From contig OY992838.1 of the NCBI GenBank assembly GCA_963921425.1, forward strand, positions 21,666,712-21,730,711: a stretch of DNA of 64,000 nucleotides, given 5' to 3'. Shown piece by piece: positions 12,418 to 26,768 of this stretch. Within the stretch, counting starts at the first letter, position 1; each line of letters begins with the position of its first letter. The notes beneath the pieces are model-generated. The model saw only the letters and a program-made list of their open reading frames with translations, did not search any database and had not been told where the DNA came from. The translations under genes were made by a program, and so were the position numbers. Source of the DNA: Dryas octopetala. Lineage: Eukaryota > Streptophyta > Magnoliopsida > Rosales > Rosaceae.

Positions 12418-12640
12418 TTTTTTCGGCAGATATTTGTCGAATGGATTCATTTTGTTTGGCAAACTTCCACCAAATGCAATGAACCATAGTAATTTGTGTA
12501 GGTCGCCACACAGTCCATTTGGCAGGAATCTGTCGAAAGTTTATAAATCTTTCGGCAGATCTCTACAAAACATATGTGTTTCATTCGGCAAGTACCCACC
12601 AAACGCCCTATATGTACTGTTCGAAAATATCCAAAGTACA
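12418..12640. repeat. Palindrome array between the two MULE A genes (TTCGGCAG-N-CGAA units)
   Basis: Five or six degenerate units of about 20 bp, such as TTCGGCAGATATTTGTCGAA, are spaced by about 25-40 bp. Each unit is an imperfect inverted repeat. Similar units lie at 15085-15290, 42735-42890 and 48400-48860. Confidence 0.7.
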
Positions 12641-12839
12641 AGCAATTTGTGCCTTTCAATTTACTATTTGATCTGCCATGTATAAGTCCAGATACTTATG
12701 CATTTTCCAAATAATACAACTGCAACATTGAATTGAAGCAAGTTCAAATTTATGGGCTACTTAATACAAAGTTCAAATTTAAGGTAAGTGAATACAAATG
12801 TCAAATTACAACTTTCTCAAACAAGTGTTTGGAACATGA

Positions 12840-15060
12840 TTAATCACTATTAAGAGACACGTATTCTTGTGTGGATGGATCACTATGGCATACAAGTTCC
12901 TTGAATTGCTCAAGACGATGTTGGTATCTAGTATACCACGTTTTTGCACTTTTGGTGACGTACAAGGTCCATAGTCCACACGGTTGGAACAGGTGACATG
13001 AGGTGCTCCAGTACCAAGTGTACCAAAAAAAAAATGAAATAGCTTTGCATTTGATGTATGTCAATAGACAATTAAAATATCAAACAAATCAAACCATATA
13101 GTTTAATGTATACCTGTATGAAATGATCCTTATTGACAAAACTGATACTGATCTCACGAAGCTCGGAGCTCTCATGTGTATTTGGGTGTATGGAAAACGG
13201 TAGGCATAACGACTTAGATACATGAGTCACCACTACACCATAGCATATTGCGATGACATATCTCATCTTCGGCATGTCAATCCAATAATCATTTTGTGCA
13301 AAAGGAGGTTCTTCAAAATACTTAAGTGATTACTTTAGCTCAAAAATTGGAGCTCAAATCCCAAAAATGTATTCATATAGGCTGGACAAGGAACATAACG
13401 AGTGGATTAGATCTATGCGCACCTTTTGCCACGCATCCTGGCTCAACCCCAAAGCCGCAGCTACGACGCGATAGCCACTATGACCTTCGAACACAACATC
13501 AGGTGCCTATAATGAATGACCTAATGCTAGCAGCAAATTGGTTTGTATACTTGTGTGTCAGAATAGATGGCGTGAGTGAGGTTGTCTTATATGTCTGTAT
13601 TATGAATCAATAAGTTAGATTATGCAATGACTATTAGTAAAATGAAGTAACCAAAGTAAAATAAAGTAACCAATTGTACCTTCAATATTTGTATGCTCGC
13701 GCCTTTGACATCTTATGTGGCGAATTGGTGCCAACCATGCAATTTGTAGATGATGGTGAGTGACTATCTTGACCCGAAAGTGCATACTCAAAGGTAGATG
13801 GAAAACGATGGGTAGAAATGTCGGCTTTTCCAGGGCGCCCTTTAGTCTAAACATTGGCACGCGATTCTATTAAACTAGTTAAATTCGGATTCATGAGCTC
13901 TTCTATTTTCAAAATTATGATCCTCTTGGTGTCATCATTTTGTTCTTCCATCCATTTTGCTAGTCTTTCAGTGTTGAATTAACCGGAGGATTTGACACTG
14001 ACTTGTGGTACGTGAAACATGTCCAACTTTCTCTAATAGGGATGAAAACAATCAAGTGGAATAATCATCTTATGGAGTCTATACGACAAAATCTCATGTG
14101 CACATGACAAAAAGTATGTTTGGCAAATGGTGCAATCACATGGTAATGTTCCGGTCGGATTTGAATCAGCCCTACAAAAAGGAAAGAATTATATTCATAA
14201 GTGAGCATGACATCAATGAATCGAAGTGATCAAGGTAGAAATGCTAAATCAAAATTATCCAAATTACCGGCCCATCTCATAAGCAATTATAGTCAATGCC
14301 GCTATAGATACATAACCAATCAAAAATCCTTCAATTCTAGCTGCCTCATTTTGACTTGGACAAATGTTCGACTCTTCTCAAATGATGCCTTAATGTGTGT
14401 ATGCTGCAACACTAGTAACGAGTGAATATGTGTCCACGAGGTATCAAAGAGAAGTTGGCTAGAGCCAAGTTCCCTTTTTAGCTTTGCGTGTGCACTTTTC
14501 ACCCTATTCATAGAGATAAGTTAGTTTTTGTGCAACACAGTACAACAATTGACTCCATAAAATATGAGAAAGTGGTTACCTCTTCAAAGTTGTATTACCA
14601 AAATGCATACACGTGTATGTCCAAACAGCCATGAACTTCTCCTTGAAAGGTATCAACCAAGTGTCCTTCAGATAGTCAATTACCCCAAGAACCAAACCAA
14701 ACTTCTTTTCAATCTCATGCAAATGGAATAAATGCACGTACATCTTCTGACGTTGAATTTACCAAGGAATATCACGCATTATAAAAGTTATCCCAATCAT
14801 CATTGGTTCCAAACTTTTTCTTAAAATTTGCCATAACATTTTTGCCAATGTGTCACCTACACAATAAATGTCTAATACTTGGAAAAATAGTATAGATTGC
14901 ATTCATGAGTGTTAGATCTCGATCTCTGACAATTACACTAGGAAGACAATCATTGCTGATTAACGATCTCAATCTAGTCAAAGCCCAAATATAATTGTCT
15001 TCCTTCTCATAACTAATGTAAGCAAATGCAACAGAGAAAGACATGTTTGTGGATGTGACC
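12840..15060 (-). pseudogene. MULE A transposase with OTU protease tail (decayed)
   Basis: Reading leftward from 15060, pieces match the copy B transposase in order. FEIVGVTSTNMSFSVAFAY and DCLPSVIVRDRDLTLMNAIY (15055-14855) belong to the DDE transposase core. A K-L-K-R-E-L-G / HIHSLLVLQHTHIKASFEKS block lies near 14500-14350. MRYVIAICYGVVVTHVSKSL and SISFVNKDHFIQ (13270-13100) are the C-terminal half of the OTU domain, and the tail ends in EYVSLNSD at 12840. Frame changes and stops separate the blocks. The first roughly 240 residues, including the zinc-binding N-terminal region, are missing. Confidence 0.75.
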
Positions 15061-15084
15061 CCAACAATCTCAAAAATACCAAAA

Positions 15085-15290
15085 TTTCATTCAGCAGATG
15101 TCTTCCGAACATAAATAAAATATTCAGCATATGCTTTCCGAACGTTATGAAATTTATTCAGCGGGATGCCGCCGAATGGTTTTTTTAAATATTTATTTGT
15201 AATTTTCAACCACCGAATATTTTGCTTATGTTCTGTTGGCACCTGTTGAACATTTGAGAATCGTTCGGCACTAGTTTGTCGAACGAACTG
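15085..15290. repeat. Palindrome array in the 5' part of MULE A
   Basis: Four to five units such as ATTCAGCAGATGTCTTCCGAA, TTCAGCGGGATGCCGCCGAA and TTCGGCACTAGTTTGTCGAA. They sit just upstream of the surviving transposase codons, the same relative place as the first-intron array of copy B. Confidence 0.7.
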
Positions 15291-15703
15291 CGACCAGAAA
15301 ATGAAGAACACGAAAAAATAAGTAAAACAAAAAAAATACTAAAATCTACTATCATACCTCATTTGAAGATAAATAAAGGACGAGTGAAGGCTCCATTCAT
15401 CAAAACTAATATGATTTTCTACAATATTATTGCCTCTATAGAACAAAGAGAGAAGGCTTAGGGTTTAGTGGATAAAAGATGAAGAAATGGGGTTATGAGA
15501 GGAGGGGGTGTGCCTCAAAGGTTGTAGTTAGGGTTAGGAGTGTTGAGTTTGGGGTGTGTAAAGAGAGTTTTTTTTTTTTTTTTTTCTCAAATAATGTAGG
15601 TTGTTCTTTAGGGTCTTTTCACTTTGTGTCAATTAGATAAATTCACAAATTAAGTTGGGAGGTGTGTAGTGAGAGGAAATGAGGTGTGCAAATAGCAGCA
15701 CGC

Positions 15704-16643
15704 ATTCGTCATTATTGTTAGTGGCGATTTTTTTCACCCCAATTTTTGTGGTGATGAAACAAATTTTGAAATCCTTTTCTTGTTGAAATCAGTATCAAAG
15801 GTACCCATTCTTTGAGGAAGTTAGAAACACTTTGTGTGATGGAAATGATTCTAGGGTTTCGATCTAAATTGTTTTTTAATTTGTACTCCGAGACTATGGA
15901 TGAAAGAATTTGAAAAAGAAATTGTACTTGATAGTCAATAACTATTGAGGTCTAAAAGAGGCTGTTCCTTCTCCTTCTTCCTCAAGAATTAGGGTTTCTT
16001 CTCTCTCTATGTGGTTATTTTTCAACAATGGCATTTTTTTATTCTAAAAACCGATGAAAATAAGTGGTTTTTCTCTTGGAATTTCTGTTAATGGAGATTT
16101 AGTTTGATGATTTGGTTTCTTAACAATTCAATTACGATATAAGAGAGTTGTAATTTCTGTTCATTTTAATGGCATGTTTTGCTTTCATTAGGTGTTTTAA
16201 AAAGTAGCCAACTGTAGTGCGTGGATTGAGTTATCATGCCTAATTTAGTTATAGGACTTTTTTTATAAAAAAAAACCCTTTATTTGTTGTCACTGTATTT
16301 TGACCTGAAATCATTGGTTCTCATGGTTTACATTTTTTTTTTTAATCTGGAAATACAGAATTTGGCGGTCACTATTCGAGAATGTAAATAACAGGAAGAA
16401 AAAAAGAGAATAATTTGTATAAACTGAAACCCCTTCCTGAAATGCAACATGTGTTTTGTACAATGTTCTGAAAAAAATTAGCGATGCTACAATTTTAGCC
16501 TTTCTTCTTTTCCGGTTAATTTGAACCAGAAGCTATGCTGTCCTATAAGGGGGGTAATTACACCAGATTATGAATGTGATTTGTACAAATAACAATGACA
16601 CAAATTTTACAAATTATAACAACTATGGTACGTGGTATTAGTG
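15704..16643. other. Spacer between MULE A and the 3' end of CLPX
   Basis: No supported gene. The right part presumably holds the CLPX 3' untranslated region and polyadenylation signals (CLPX is read leftward and stops at 16644). Confidence 0.5.
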
Positions 16644-19600
16644 TTACATGCTCATAGCTCTGGAAGAATGTTCTGATTCACCCTCCAAGTCCCCTTCAGC
16701 TGCCTCTACATTTTCCTGCACAGGATGATTGATTGTCAAACTTTGATACATAACTTTTGTCCAATTTTATATTCTTTTAAGAACATAATAAAAAAACAGA
16801 TATTTTATAAACAATCAGGGCCAAATACATGGCCATCATTTTTTATATGAAACCATCTCATTTTTCATGAGAAAAGAATGATAGTTCCCCACAAAAACCA
16901 CAGGTGGGTCCCACCAGCCAAATTAGTTCGACAAATTAGCTGAACTAAATAAACAATGGATCCTAGAACCAAAATCGACAGATGCATATGCAATCATTTG
17001 TGGGATCATACCACTGATTCCTTCAACTTGATTTCACCTAGGTATCTTTCCAATGCACCATCCCCTCGGACAATCTTCCCTCCACATCCAGGGACATTAA
17101 CTGAACCCAGTGACTCCTCATCAACCACTACAGCATCTATTCTATCATTTCCTGTCTTAACATCTGGAATCTGGAACCATAACCACATCAAAATAATATT
17201 TAGTAAATAAAGTATTACTTGAAAACATTTCCATGCTAGAACTTTTTTCATGCATCTAAGCAATGAATTCTTTCACACCTCATACATGGCTTCAGTTAGA
17301 ATGCTTTCCAATATTGCTCTTAAACCCCTGGCACCGGTATTCTTAGCCATCGCTTTCTTTGCAATCAATCTCAGTGCTTTCTCTGTAAAATGCAGCTTCA
17401 CCTGAAATACGTAAAAGGTTTGTAAAAGGTTTCATGATACAGAAGCTTAACTCTAGTTCAAGTGAACACATTATGCTGGGAGGGAGGAAGAATCAGATGC
17501 AAACGCTTACATTGTTCATGCTAAATAATTTCTTGTACTGCTTACCAAGAGCATTTTTTGGTTCCGTGAGGACCTGTAAAAAAAGGTTTTAAAGTTTGGC
17601 CGCGATATCACAACTATAGGTCAAGTAGATCACATGCTTAACAATCTGTCACACTAAAAACATTTCCAGAGAGATTAAACTTTTTCCCCATAGTTATGTA
17701 ATACAAATTCATGACTCATAAAATCAGTTTAAAACTAAATTTAGTAGGCATGAATGTGTAGAAATTGTAAAGTAAATGGTTCCCAAAATATTTACAACAG
17801 AACTGAGTTTATAGGAGAATACAGAGTTACCTCCATAAAATTATCTAGCATTAAGAAGGATTTTTTCTTTTTCATGCTATTCCTGGTAAAATATTCTGTA
17901 TGTATTTACTAGTAAAACATTTTTAAAGAACAGAATGAACACCAGGGCAAGCACCAGCAGGGACGCAGGGTGTTGATTCCAAATGCAAATGCATTTAAGT
18001 GATACCTGAATAAGTTGGTCCTCAGTTAAAGCCGATAAACTAACTAATATTGGAAAACGTCCAATAAACTCTGGTATGAGTCCATATGCAATGAGATCGG
18101 AACTTTCAGCCTGGAAAATAAAAAGAATATCTTTTAGTTAAAAATTCCTAAATTTTAATTATGTTTTTCTCGGGGGTGGGGGGTTGTTACTGGTCCCAAA
18201 AAAATGCAGCTATATAAACAAAAATAAATGCAGAACAGGCATATCAAATTTCTGTTTCGATAACTTTCAAAGGTACTAATTCATACCGATTCAAGTAAAG
18301 ATGATGTCACAACTGCATTGGTTACACCACCAGCTCTCATGTTGGCACGGACTGGAGCACCAAAACCAATAGAAGAATCTTGCCGTCTGGTCAAAATTAT
18401 AAATAGTTTCATAGTTATTTCTTTAAGAAAATTGTTAGAGGAAGAGAGAGAGAGGGGGGAGGATGGAGGGAGAACACAAGAAGATGAGTGGAAAGAAACA
18501 TTTGGTAATTGAACTCTGCCAGTGAAAAGTAATAGGCATTACCTTTCTGAAATGGTTTTTTCTAGATCAACAAATGCTCCACCACATATAAAAAGGATAT
18601 CTTTGGTATCTATCTGCAGCAGATCATTCATACAATTAATATGAACTTTGGTAACAATTGCATGCACACAGGGGGTCAAAGCTAAACAGAAGTTATCTTT
18701 TAGGTTGTGCATATATATAATTTTGTAATATTTGACTAAGAAACACCTAGCATTAAACCCTCAAAAGTAACAAACTAAAGTGAAAAAAACTCTTTTTCCA
18801 ATTTACCGAGATTAGTTCAGGGAGATTATATTCTTTTCACTAGTGAAAGCACCATAGTCATATACGTCTTCTGCACATCACAAAACACCTAGCATATTTT
18901 ACCTAGTTGAATTGAGTAACTCAACAAGTAAGGCATATCAGCACATATAGATATCAGGATAATTAAATTGGTATCTAGATATTCACAACGTCATCACCAA
19001 GGATGAAAATATCGCTAACTGTTGACAAAAACTATGGATATTTGCTCAAAAACATGGAAATTTTAGGAAATTTTAAATCAATTGTTAATGCATCTATTAA
19101 ACCATTAAACTTCATAAAATAGTAAAAAAATAATAAAGCCTATGATATAAGATGAATAGCCTGCGCACTAGTGACAAGTACGACTTTGTTTTATCTGAAT
19201 CGCAAGTATGACTTTGAAATTCAACATCAAGGTCAAAGCATTATTAGTTTATTGAAATTTTAATCGTTGAGAAAATTTTACATACTAATTCAAAATTAAT
19301 TTACCCGAATAAAACCAATCAACAATTAATATGATTAATTTTAGATTACTTAAAAATACAGTTTCTCAGCAATTACAAATTTAATTACAATTGGTAAAAC
19401 TAATAAATTTGAATCAAAGTAGTCATAAGTTGAATTACATTAGTTATATTAATTTAAATTCAATTATATTAAATAAGATTATTAACATTTAGTAAAAAAA
19501 ATTAATATTGACTACAAACTTACTTGAACTATATCTCATAATTAGGCTTTTATGTTCTATTTCTTTTTGAGAATTTGCACATTTACCACCCAGACTACGG

Positions 19601-22600
19601 AGGGTGTGTGCATTTACCACCCAAGCAAAATTTTTTTACTAATTGCCACACAGACTTTTCTCCGTGTAGCAATGTCCCACCTTTGTCACATTTTCTGTTA
19701 AATTAGAACAAAATCCCTATTTTACCTTTGTATAAAATTAAAAAATTCATTTTTTTATCCACTAATTTTTCTTTCACAAATCTAATTAAAAAAGAAACTT
19801 AAAACTTAAAACTTTTAAAATGAAAAAGAAAATATTAAAAAAAATATATTAAAAAAAAAAAAAAAGGAAAAAAACCCCTACCATCAGTCCTCCCTCCTTC
19901 CCTCTGTCTCTCTCCCTCACCATCTCCACCACAACCACCTCCAAAGCTGCCACTGCACCTTTTCAAAGGTAACCCACAAAGACCCCACCACTTGCTGGCT
20001 TATTCACACCCCACCACCACATTCAACAACCCAGCCTAAAAAAACCCCTCCAAAAACATAAACCCACAAACCAAAAATCCACCGACAAAAAAACCAAATC
20101 GCCATCAAATCCAAAACCCAAAAAAACGGACTCTCATTCTCAGCCTATCTTGCGCATCCACATTTGTGGTCCTTGTCTCCATAGTCATCTGCATAGCTTG
20201 CACATGTAGACGAAAGCAATTAGCCAAAAAGCACAAATGGGCAATCTCCAAACCGGTCCAACTCGTCCCCTTCAAGATCGAAAGTCCTGGAAAACACACA
20301 GACAGAAAGAAAAAGAGGGAGAGAGGAGAAAGAGAAAAAAAAAAAAAAAAAAAGAGGAGAGGTATGGTGCAGATTCGCTGGTGTCACCGAGGTCGGAGAG
20401 AGGGGAGGGGCTGGAGAGAGAGGAGGGGCTGGAGAGACGGGAGGGATACGGGTGGTGGGGTTTGGGTTTTAATTATTTGTTTTTAACTTTCAATTTCAGT
20501 TTTTCTTAATTACTTTAAGTTTTAAATAAATATTTTTATGAGAAAAAAAAAATTTAAAACCCTTGTATGTGATTTTACGAAAATACCCTTATAATTTAAT
20601 GGAAGAATTGACAGAATTTGATGGAGGTGCCATATTGCTACACGGCTCAAAGTCTGGATGGCAAATAGTAAAAAAAAATTTGTTTGGGTGGTAAATGCAC
20701 ACACCCCCTAAAGTGCAAATTTCTCTTTCTTTTTATAAGAACCAAATACACTGTGGAACAACAACAATCAGAATCAAGCTGTCCCTAACATGAATAAAGC
20801 AAAACTCAAATCTCATCAACCTTAAAGCTAACTCAAAGAAGCTTGGAACAAAATTACAAAGAAACGAATGTCCTGGAAAACAGATGAAACTGAAGCCCAT
20901 AATGAAGACCAGAACCTGACTCTATCCCACAAAACCTCCACCTCCCTAAAATTGTTCTCAAAGACCCTTTTGTTTCTTTCCAGCCATATCACCCAAAGCA
21001 CTGATAACACACTTCAAGACCATTGAACTCTTTCCTTTTAAGGGGGAACTTTAGCATCCTAGATCATCAAAGAAGGTTGAAAGATTGTAATAGTGGGATT
21101 GTTGCATAAAACCTAGTAAATGACTTACATGAAAAATTCATCCAACTCCCATTTCCATTTCCTGCAGTCTGGTCTGGATGGGTAAAACCTTACAGTCTCT
21201 AGAGCATTTAATAGCTAAGACAACTCAATTATCCCTTCGTTAAAATGTCTCCGAAATCCAAAGTTCCAATTAGCAGGAAAAAAGGCCTTACTGCCAGGTC
21301 AGAAATTTTTTCATTTTGATCACTGGACAACCTAAACAGCCGAGGGTACATTGTGCACAAATGCCAATCACCATTCCATCATTCCTTCCAAAACCTAATC
21401 CTTTCGTTGGTTGCCACCACAAACTTACAATGATCAAGAAATATCTCTTAGCCTTTAGAATATTTTTCCAAGGAGATCAACTTGAAACCTTTGCATAACA
21501 GAATGCTGTAAAGACTCCCTTTCAAGAGAAAACCACCATAACCATTTCCCAAAAACAGCTCTATTCCTCTAAACCAGATTTCCTATCCCCAATCCTTCTT
21601 TCTCAGTAACTGGGATGCCAACTCCTATGTTATCAAATAATCCTTCATTCCTTCTTCAAAACCCTCCCCTAAAAAATCTCTCATTATCTTCTCTAACCCC
21701 CTTGCCACCAGTACAGGGATGAGATAGTAGGTAGTTAAGCTACTCAACACTGCTTGTATTAGAGTCAACCTACCACCTCAACAAGAAAACACGCTTCCAT
21801 CATTCCAATCTTCTTTCTACGCTTTCCAGCACCGGATTCCAAAAGCTCCCTATCTTGGATTACCTCCCAAAAGAAGACCCAAGTATTATTTTCATGCCCC
21901 CACAGAACACCCCAAGGTTGCTGCGTACTCTTCCACTTCTCTTTCCTCTGAATTTATGCCCACAATAACATATTTGGACCTATTAATCCTCAATCCTGAC
22001 ACCCCACAGAAAATCTCCACTACAATAGCAAATTCTTCCACTTCTGCTCAACCCGTGTTATAAAAAAATTTAAAAAAAAAAAGGTTTTTTCTCATTTTTG
22101 GTACCCCAAAACTATATTTCACTTCTTTTCTTTTATATGTTTAAAAGTTAAAAAATATATATATATAAAGGTTAAAAAATTGAAAGAAAAAATCAGTTGC
22201 AACCCCAGTTCCCAAACCACCGTCCCCTACCCCACTGCACACCCTTCTCTCAAGAAACCCAAAATGTGGCTATAATTACTCAGTTGAAGGGGAATTCCAA
22301 GACCCAAAATCAATTGAAATCCAAGAAAAAAGAGCCCCTAAAAAGGTGTCAAAGACCACTTGAAACTGGTCACAACTTTGTACGTTCCATCATGGTATCA
22401 ATATCCCGATCAAGGAGATCGTTTATGGTACATTCAGCACCCCTTAAAAGCAAAGCCTTGATATGAGGAAGGTGTCCTGGGCTTGCTGCCAATGTTATTG
22501 ACAACATACAAGGCCAAGCAAGCAACTAGGTGCCAATGGGTTTGTCAAGGCAAGTGAGCTTAGCATAAGGACGAGCCTGCCTCAGGCAAATACAAGTCGA

Positions 22601-25600
22601 TCCAAGAAGCGTCAGCCTTGCCTCATCGCTGCGCCAATTATCATCGTTCAAAAGAACTAGGAGACCAACAGAGTCTTTGATTTAATGGGATCAACAAGCT
22701 TGAGTTAGGATTAGGGTTAAGGATGTTGTTTTTGTTGGTGGTTGTTAGGTGATAAAAAGAGACTGCAAATAGGGAGTTGGAGAGAGAGAGAGAGAGAGTG
22801 AAGGACTCAGAGACCTACTTATATTTTTTTTTTTAACTGTTTAACAGATAAAAGCGAATAAGTAAAATATAGTTTTTGGGAAGTGACCATATCAATTTTA
22901 ACAGGAGTTGGATTTGTTGATGTAGTTTGAGAATTAAATCCTAATTCCCACCGTCACGGCGTACAAGCAATAATTTGATGAAAGATAAAGAACAAACACG
23001 GCCAAGAAAACAGAAAATAATAAACCAACAAGCACACACAATCACACTGAGATTTGTTACGAGGTTCGGCAAAATTCCTGCCTACGTCCCCGGGAGAGAT
23101 CTCCGTTCTTCACTATGAGAATAACAAGTATAAGATTACAATTGGACTAAATCACATAACCCAATCCTCCAAATCCCTTGTACACCCTTTCACAAAGTGT
23201 TTCCCAAGAACCCTAGATCTCTCACCCAAGATTAATTACCTAATCTTGATCTCACCTATTCTAGATTGTGTGCCTCCCAAGAATCCTAAGGACTTGCTCA
23301 CTCTAATCTGATTCTCTCTCCCTTTTTCTGGTGCTCTGTCTATATATTAACTAGCCTTGCAGCAGCCTATTTATAATTTTATAGGCTGCGGCATATAATA
23401 GGTTACAGCTGGGAATTCCTTTTCCTGGTAGAATTAGGTAATAGGCCTAATAACTAATTCTAACCTTGTACACTTAGGAAAACTCAGAACTTCCTTAACT
23501 AGGAAAAGCCTTGCACAAGCCTTCTAGCATTCCTAAGAAAACTGTACCCAACTAGGAATTATCTAAAACTGCTACTTTCCTATTTTAATCACTTTCCAGA
23601 AACATTTCGGCGAGCCAAACACAACAGGATTGTGTACCTATAAGACACAAAATAAGAGTTTGGGTACTCAATTGGGACAATAAAAGTTCGGGTTACCAAA
23701 TTGGGATAAGGGTCAAAGTTTGGGTACCAAAAATGACAAAATAAATTGTATCATCAACAAATTTCTGATGAGAGAGATCTCAATCTTACTTGTAACTCTT
23801 CCACCAGATTTGCTTCCTATGTTTTTTCCACTACACGGCTTAAAACATCAACCACTATGGTAAATAAAAATCCCCCCCCAAACCCTTTTATGATAAATGG
23901 AATTTATCAAATCAAATCATGGTACAGAGTGCATAGAATCAGTGGACAGGACGTCCATCATCTAGCCAACCCAACCACACTTGCAAGTAAAAGAGAAAAC
24001 AAAACAAAGACTACAATTCTATGAACTCCTATTGCCTAAATAAATCAAAAGATCCAGACCCGTCCTTACCCAACGCAAGCTCTCCAACCCAGCAATATAA
24101 CAGAAAACGATAGATCTCTAAATATTGGTGATACCGAAGCCCATAATGATGCCTAAAACCTGTCATTATACTAAGATTTTTCCACATAAACACCACTATA
24201 TTTCTCTCCATCCAAATCACCCAAAAAAAAGCCAACATTCCACAACTCCACAGCACCTTTGCCTCCCCCCTCTCAAAAAGAACAAAAACAAAGCCACATT
24301 TTTTCAAAAAAAATCATTGAAGGTAATTGTGGGACAGCCAAGCTGATTCCAGCACCTTCAAACAATCACCACCATAACCCCAATGCATATGGAAAATGCG
24401 AAAACAAATGTTTTCCCAGATTCAGATTCCTTTTTGCACAGAACACACCAATAGAGGGGCAAACACGCATTGGAACTATTTTCCTTCCCATCACCTGCCA
24501 TTTATGTATTATTTGAATTGCCCATATTTACAGCAATCTAAAAGAGATTCGTAACCATTTTTCGGACTGTGACTCGAAGCCCTCAACAGAAATTTTGCAT
24601 CCCAACCATTTTTCGGACATTCCATACTTACTTCTAATTACTGCATTCCATAGTGCCTCATCTTCTGTAGGGAATCTTGAATTCAATTAAATCTTCTGCC
24701 TCTAGATAAGAAAGATTATTTCCAGCTTTGCAACCTCTTGTTTACCTCTTCACCCACTGCATTCCAGAAATTAATAGCTCTAGAATTGCCTCTCAATGCA
24801 GACCCAAATATCTCCTTGGCCAAGAGTTGTCACCTTAGCTGGATGAGGATTGTTTTGGGTGTTGGGCCAAAAAAGTTTGACATTATGCAGTCTTGGCTCT
24901 CTTTTTTATTTTTTAATAACTATTTGGATGGAAAGAAACAAAAGAATCTTTAAGACAAGGTGGTTTGCAATTTGGATAAATTAGATATCTAACCTCTCTT
25001 TCGACGTCTTTTTCTAAGCACTATACATCTTGACTGAAGGAGTTTTGAGTTGAGGTAATTTATTAATTGTTGCGCTATGATAGATGTTACTGGTTTGTGC
25101 TTAGATGGACCAAAGAAAAAAGAACCAAAAAAAACCCTATAGAAAGGCAATCATATTTAAAACTTTTTACAAAATGATAATATTGAGAATGCCAAAGCAA
25201 CCACCACTAATTAAGATCATTTAAATAAAAAGTTATTTCTCCTACAGCTCAATAAAAACATATATATTTTCTTTCAAGAAAATAAAAACATATATTTCAA
25301 ACTATGCACATGGGTCAATTTGGATTTCCATGACATATGGGTATTGTAAATAATAGATACAATCAGCAAAACTTGGGTTCTAAATATTCAACAGTGGAAT
25401 AATCAACATTTTTTTTAACATGATATGAACATAATTGTGAATAAGATAATATATCAAAACTTTAAGAAAAAAATGTGTCATACCTGTATGTTATCACCCC
25501 GAGGATGCTTCCTTGCACCCTTCTCAGGAACATTCACTATCTACAAGAAGAAAATATTACTTTTCAGTTACCAGAAGAAACTATCTGAGATCGATGGGAG

Positions 25601-26737
25601 AGAGTTCATATTTTGGGCATCTTTGTGGGATTCAATCTCTTTAGAATTTAGGCATAGTTCTTTCTCTTTAATTTTTTCTAACTGGAATTCTGCTATTTAT
25701 TAGTATCTTGTTATTTCAGGTTTACTGATGTACTTGAAGCAGTTTCTGGTGTAGACGGTTGTTGTAAATATGGTACTTTAGCTCTTTGAATCAGTAGACT
25801 TCTTGTCCACTGTTTTGTGCTATTTCATTTTCTTTAATGGAACTTTGTTTCATATAAACAAAAAAAAAAAAGATAAACAAATAAACTGACGAGCAACACT
25901 GCAGTGTAGAATAACTGACTCACAGTTCCTTCGAGCATTTTCAATAAAGCCTGCTGAACGCCCTCTCCAGAAACATCTCTGCTAATGTTTAAACTCTCAG
26001 CCTGAAAACCAAAACCAAAGAAAATAAGACTGATGATACCTACAACCTATATCAAAAAAAAAAAAAAAAAATTAAAAAAAGAATAGAGCACCTTCTTAGT
26101 TATCTTGTCAACTTCATCAATGTAAACCATCCCTTGTTGGGCTGCTTGTACATTGAACTCAGCTGCCTATTTACATGATCAACTATGTAAATTCACTGAT
26201 ATGAATGAAAATGCAAGCACCAGATTAAAAGACTAATGGATGCTTACACTAAGAACACCATAAACTAGCAGAACCTGGAAAGTTTCATTAATGACTAAGA
26301 TGTGACTTAAATTAAAAGGTTGCCGTACACAAGAACCATGCAGCAGAGAAAATTTACGTCAAGCTTACATAAATGTGGTTGAGGCATCAGAAAGTGCATT
26401 GCTATTTATTGCTATTTAAAGATTCACTATAACTGTACCACCCAAATCAAATAAGACCAGTGGCTACCCAATTTGTGTCAGCAAAACAACACGATCATAT
26501 GGATGAAGGATCCAAGCCAGAATTTATTAATCACCAGCTCTTTTAGAGTTAAAAGAAGTAAGTTTGCCTTTACAAGTTTGATTTGACCTATTCACTGCAT
26601 GGAAATAACCATGAAGTTAATAGACATTATCCTCAGGAATCTCCCTTTGCATCAATTACATATACAAGTATAACCACACGCATAACACTTACAATCATAT
26701 TAAGGTGAGGGGGATGTGTGTGTTTGTGTGTGTGTGC

Positions 26738-26768
<31 letters not shown>

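Larger units (their letters stand above)
11383..15703. mobile_element. MULE copy A: decayed Mutator-like element with PMD gene and transposase-OTU gene
   Basis: It contains a plus-strand PMD exon (11383-12045) facing a minus-strand transposase/OTU gene (15060-12840), the same arrangement as copy B at 47834-64000. The right end carries GGTGTGCAAATAGCAGC (15692-15708 region), which is also the end sequence of the element at 42442-43296. The left end is missing or hidden by the gag-like fossil, so no target duplication could be matched and the outer limits are approximate. Both genes are heavily mutated and the N-terminal part of the transposase is absent. Confidence 0.7.
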
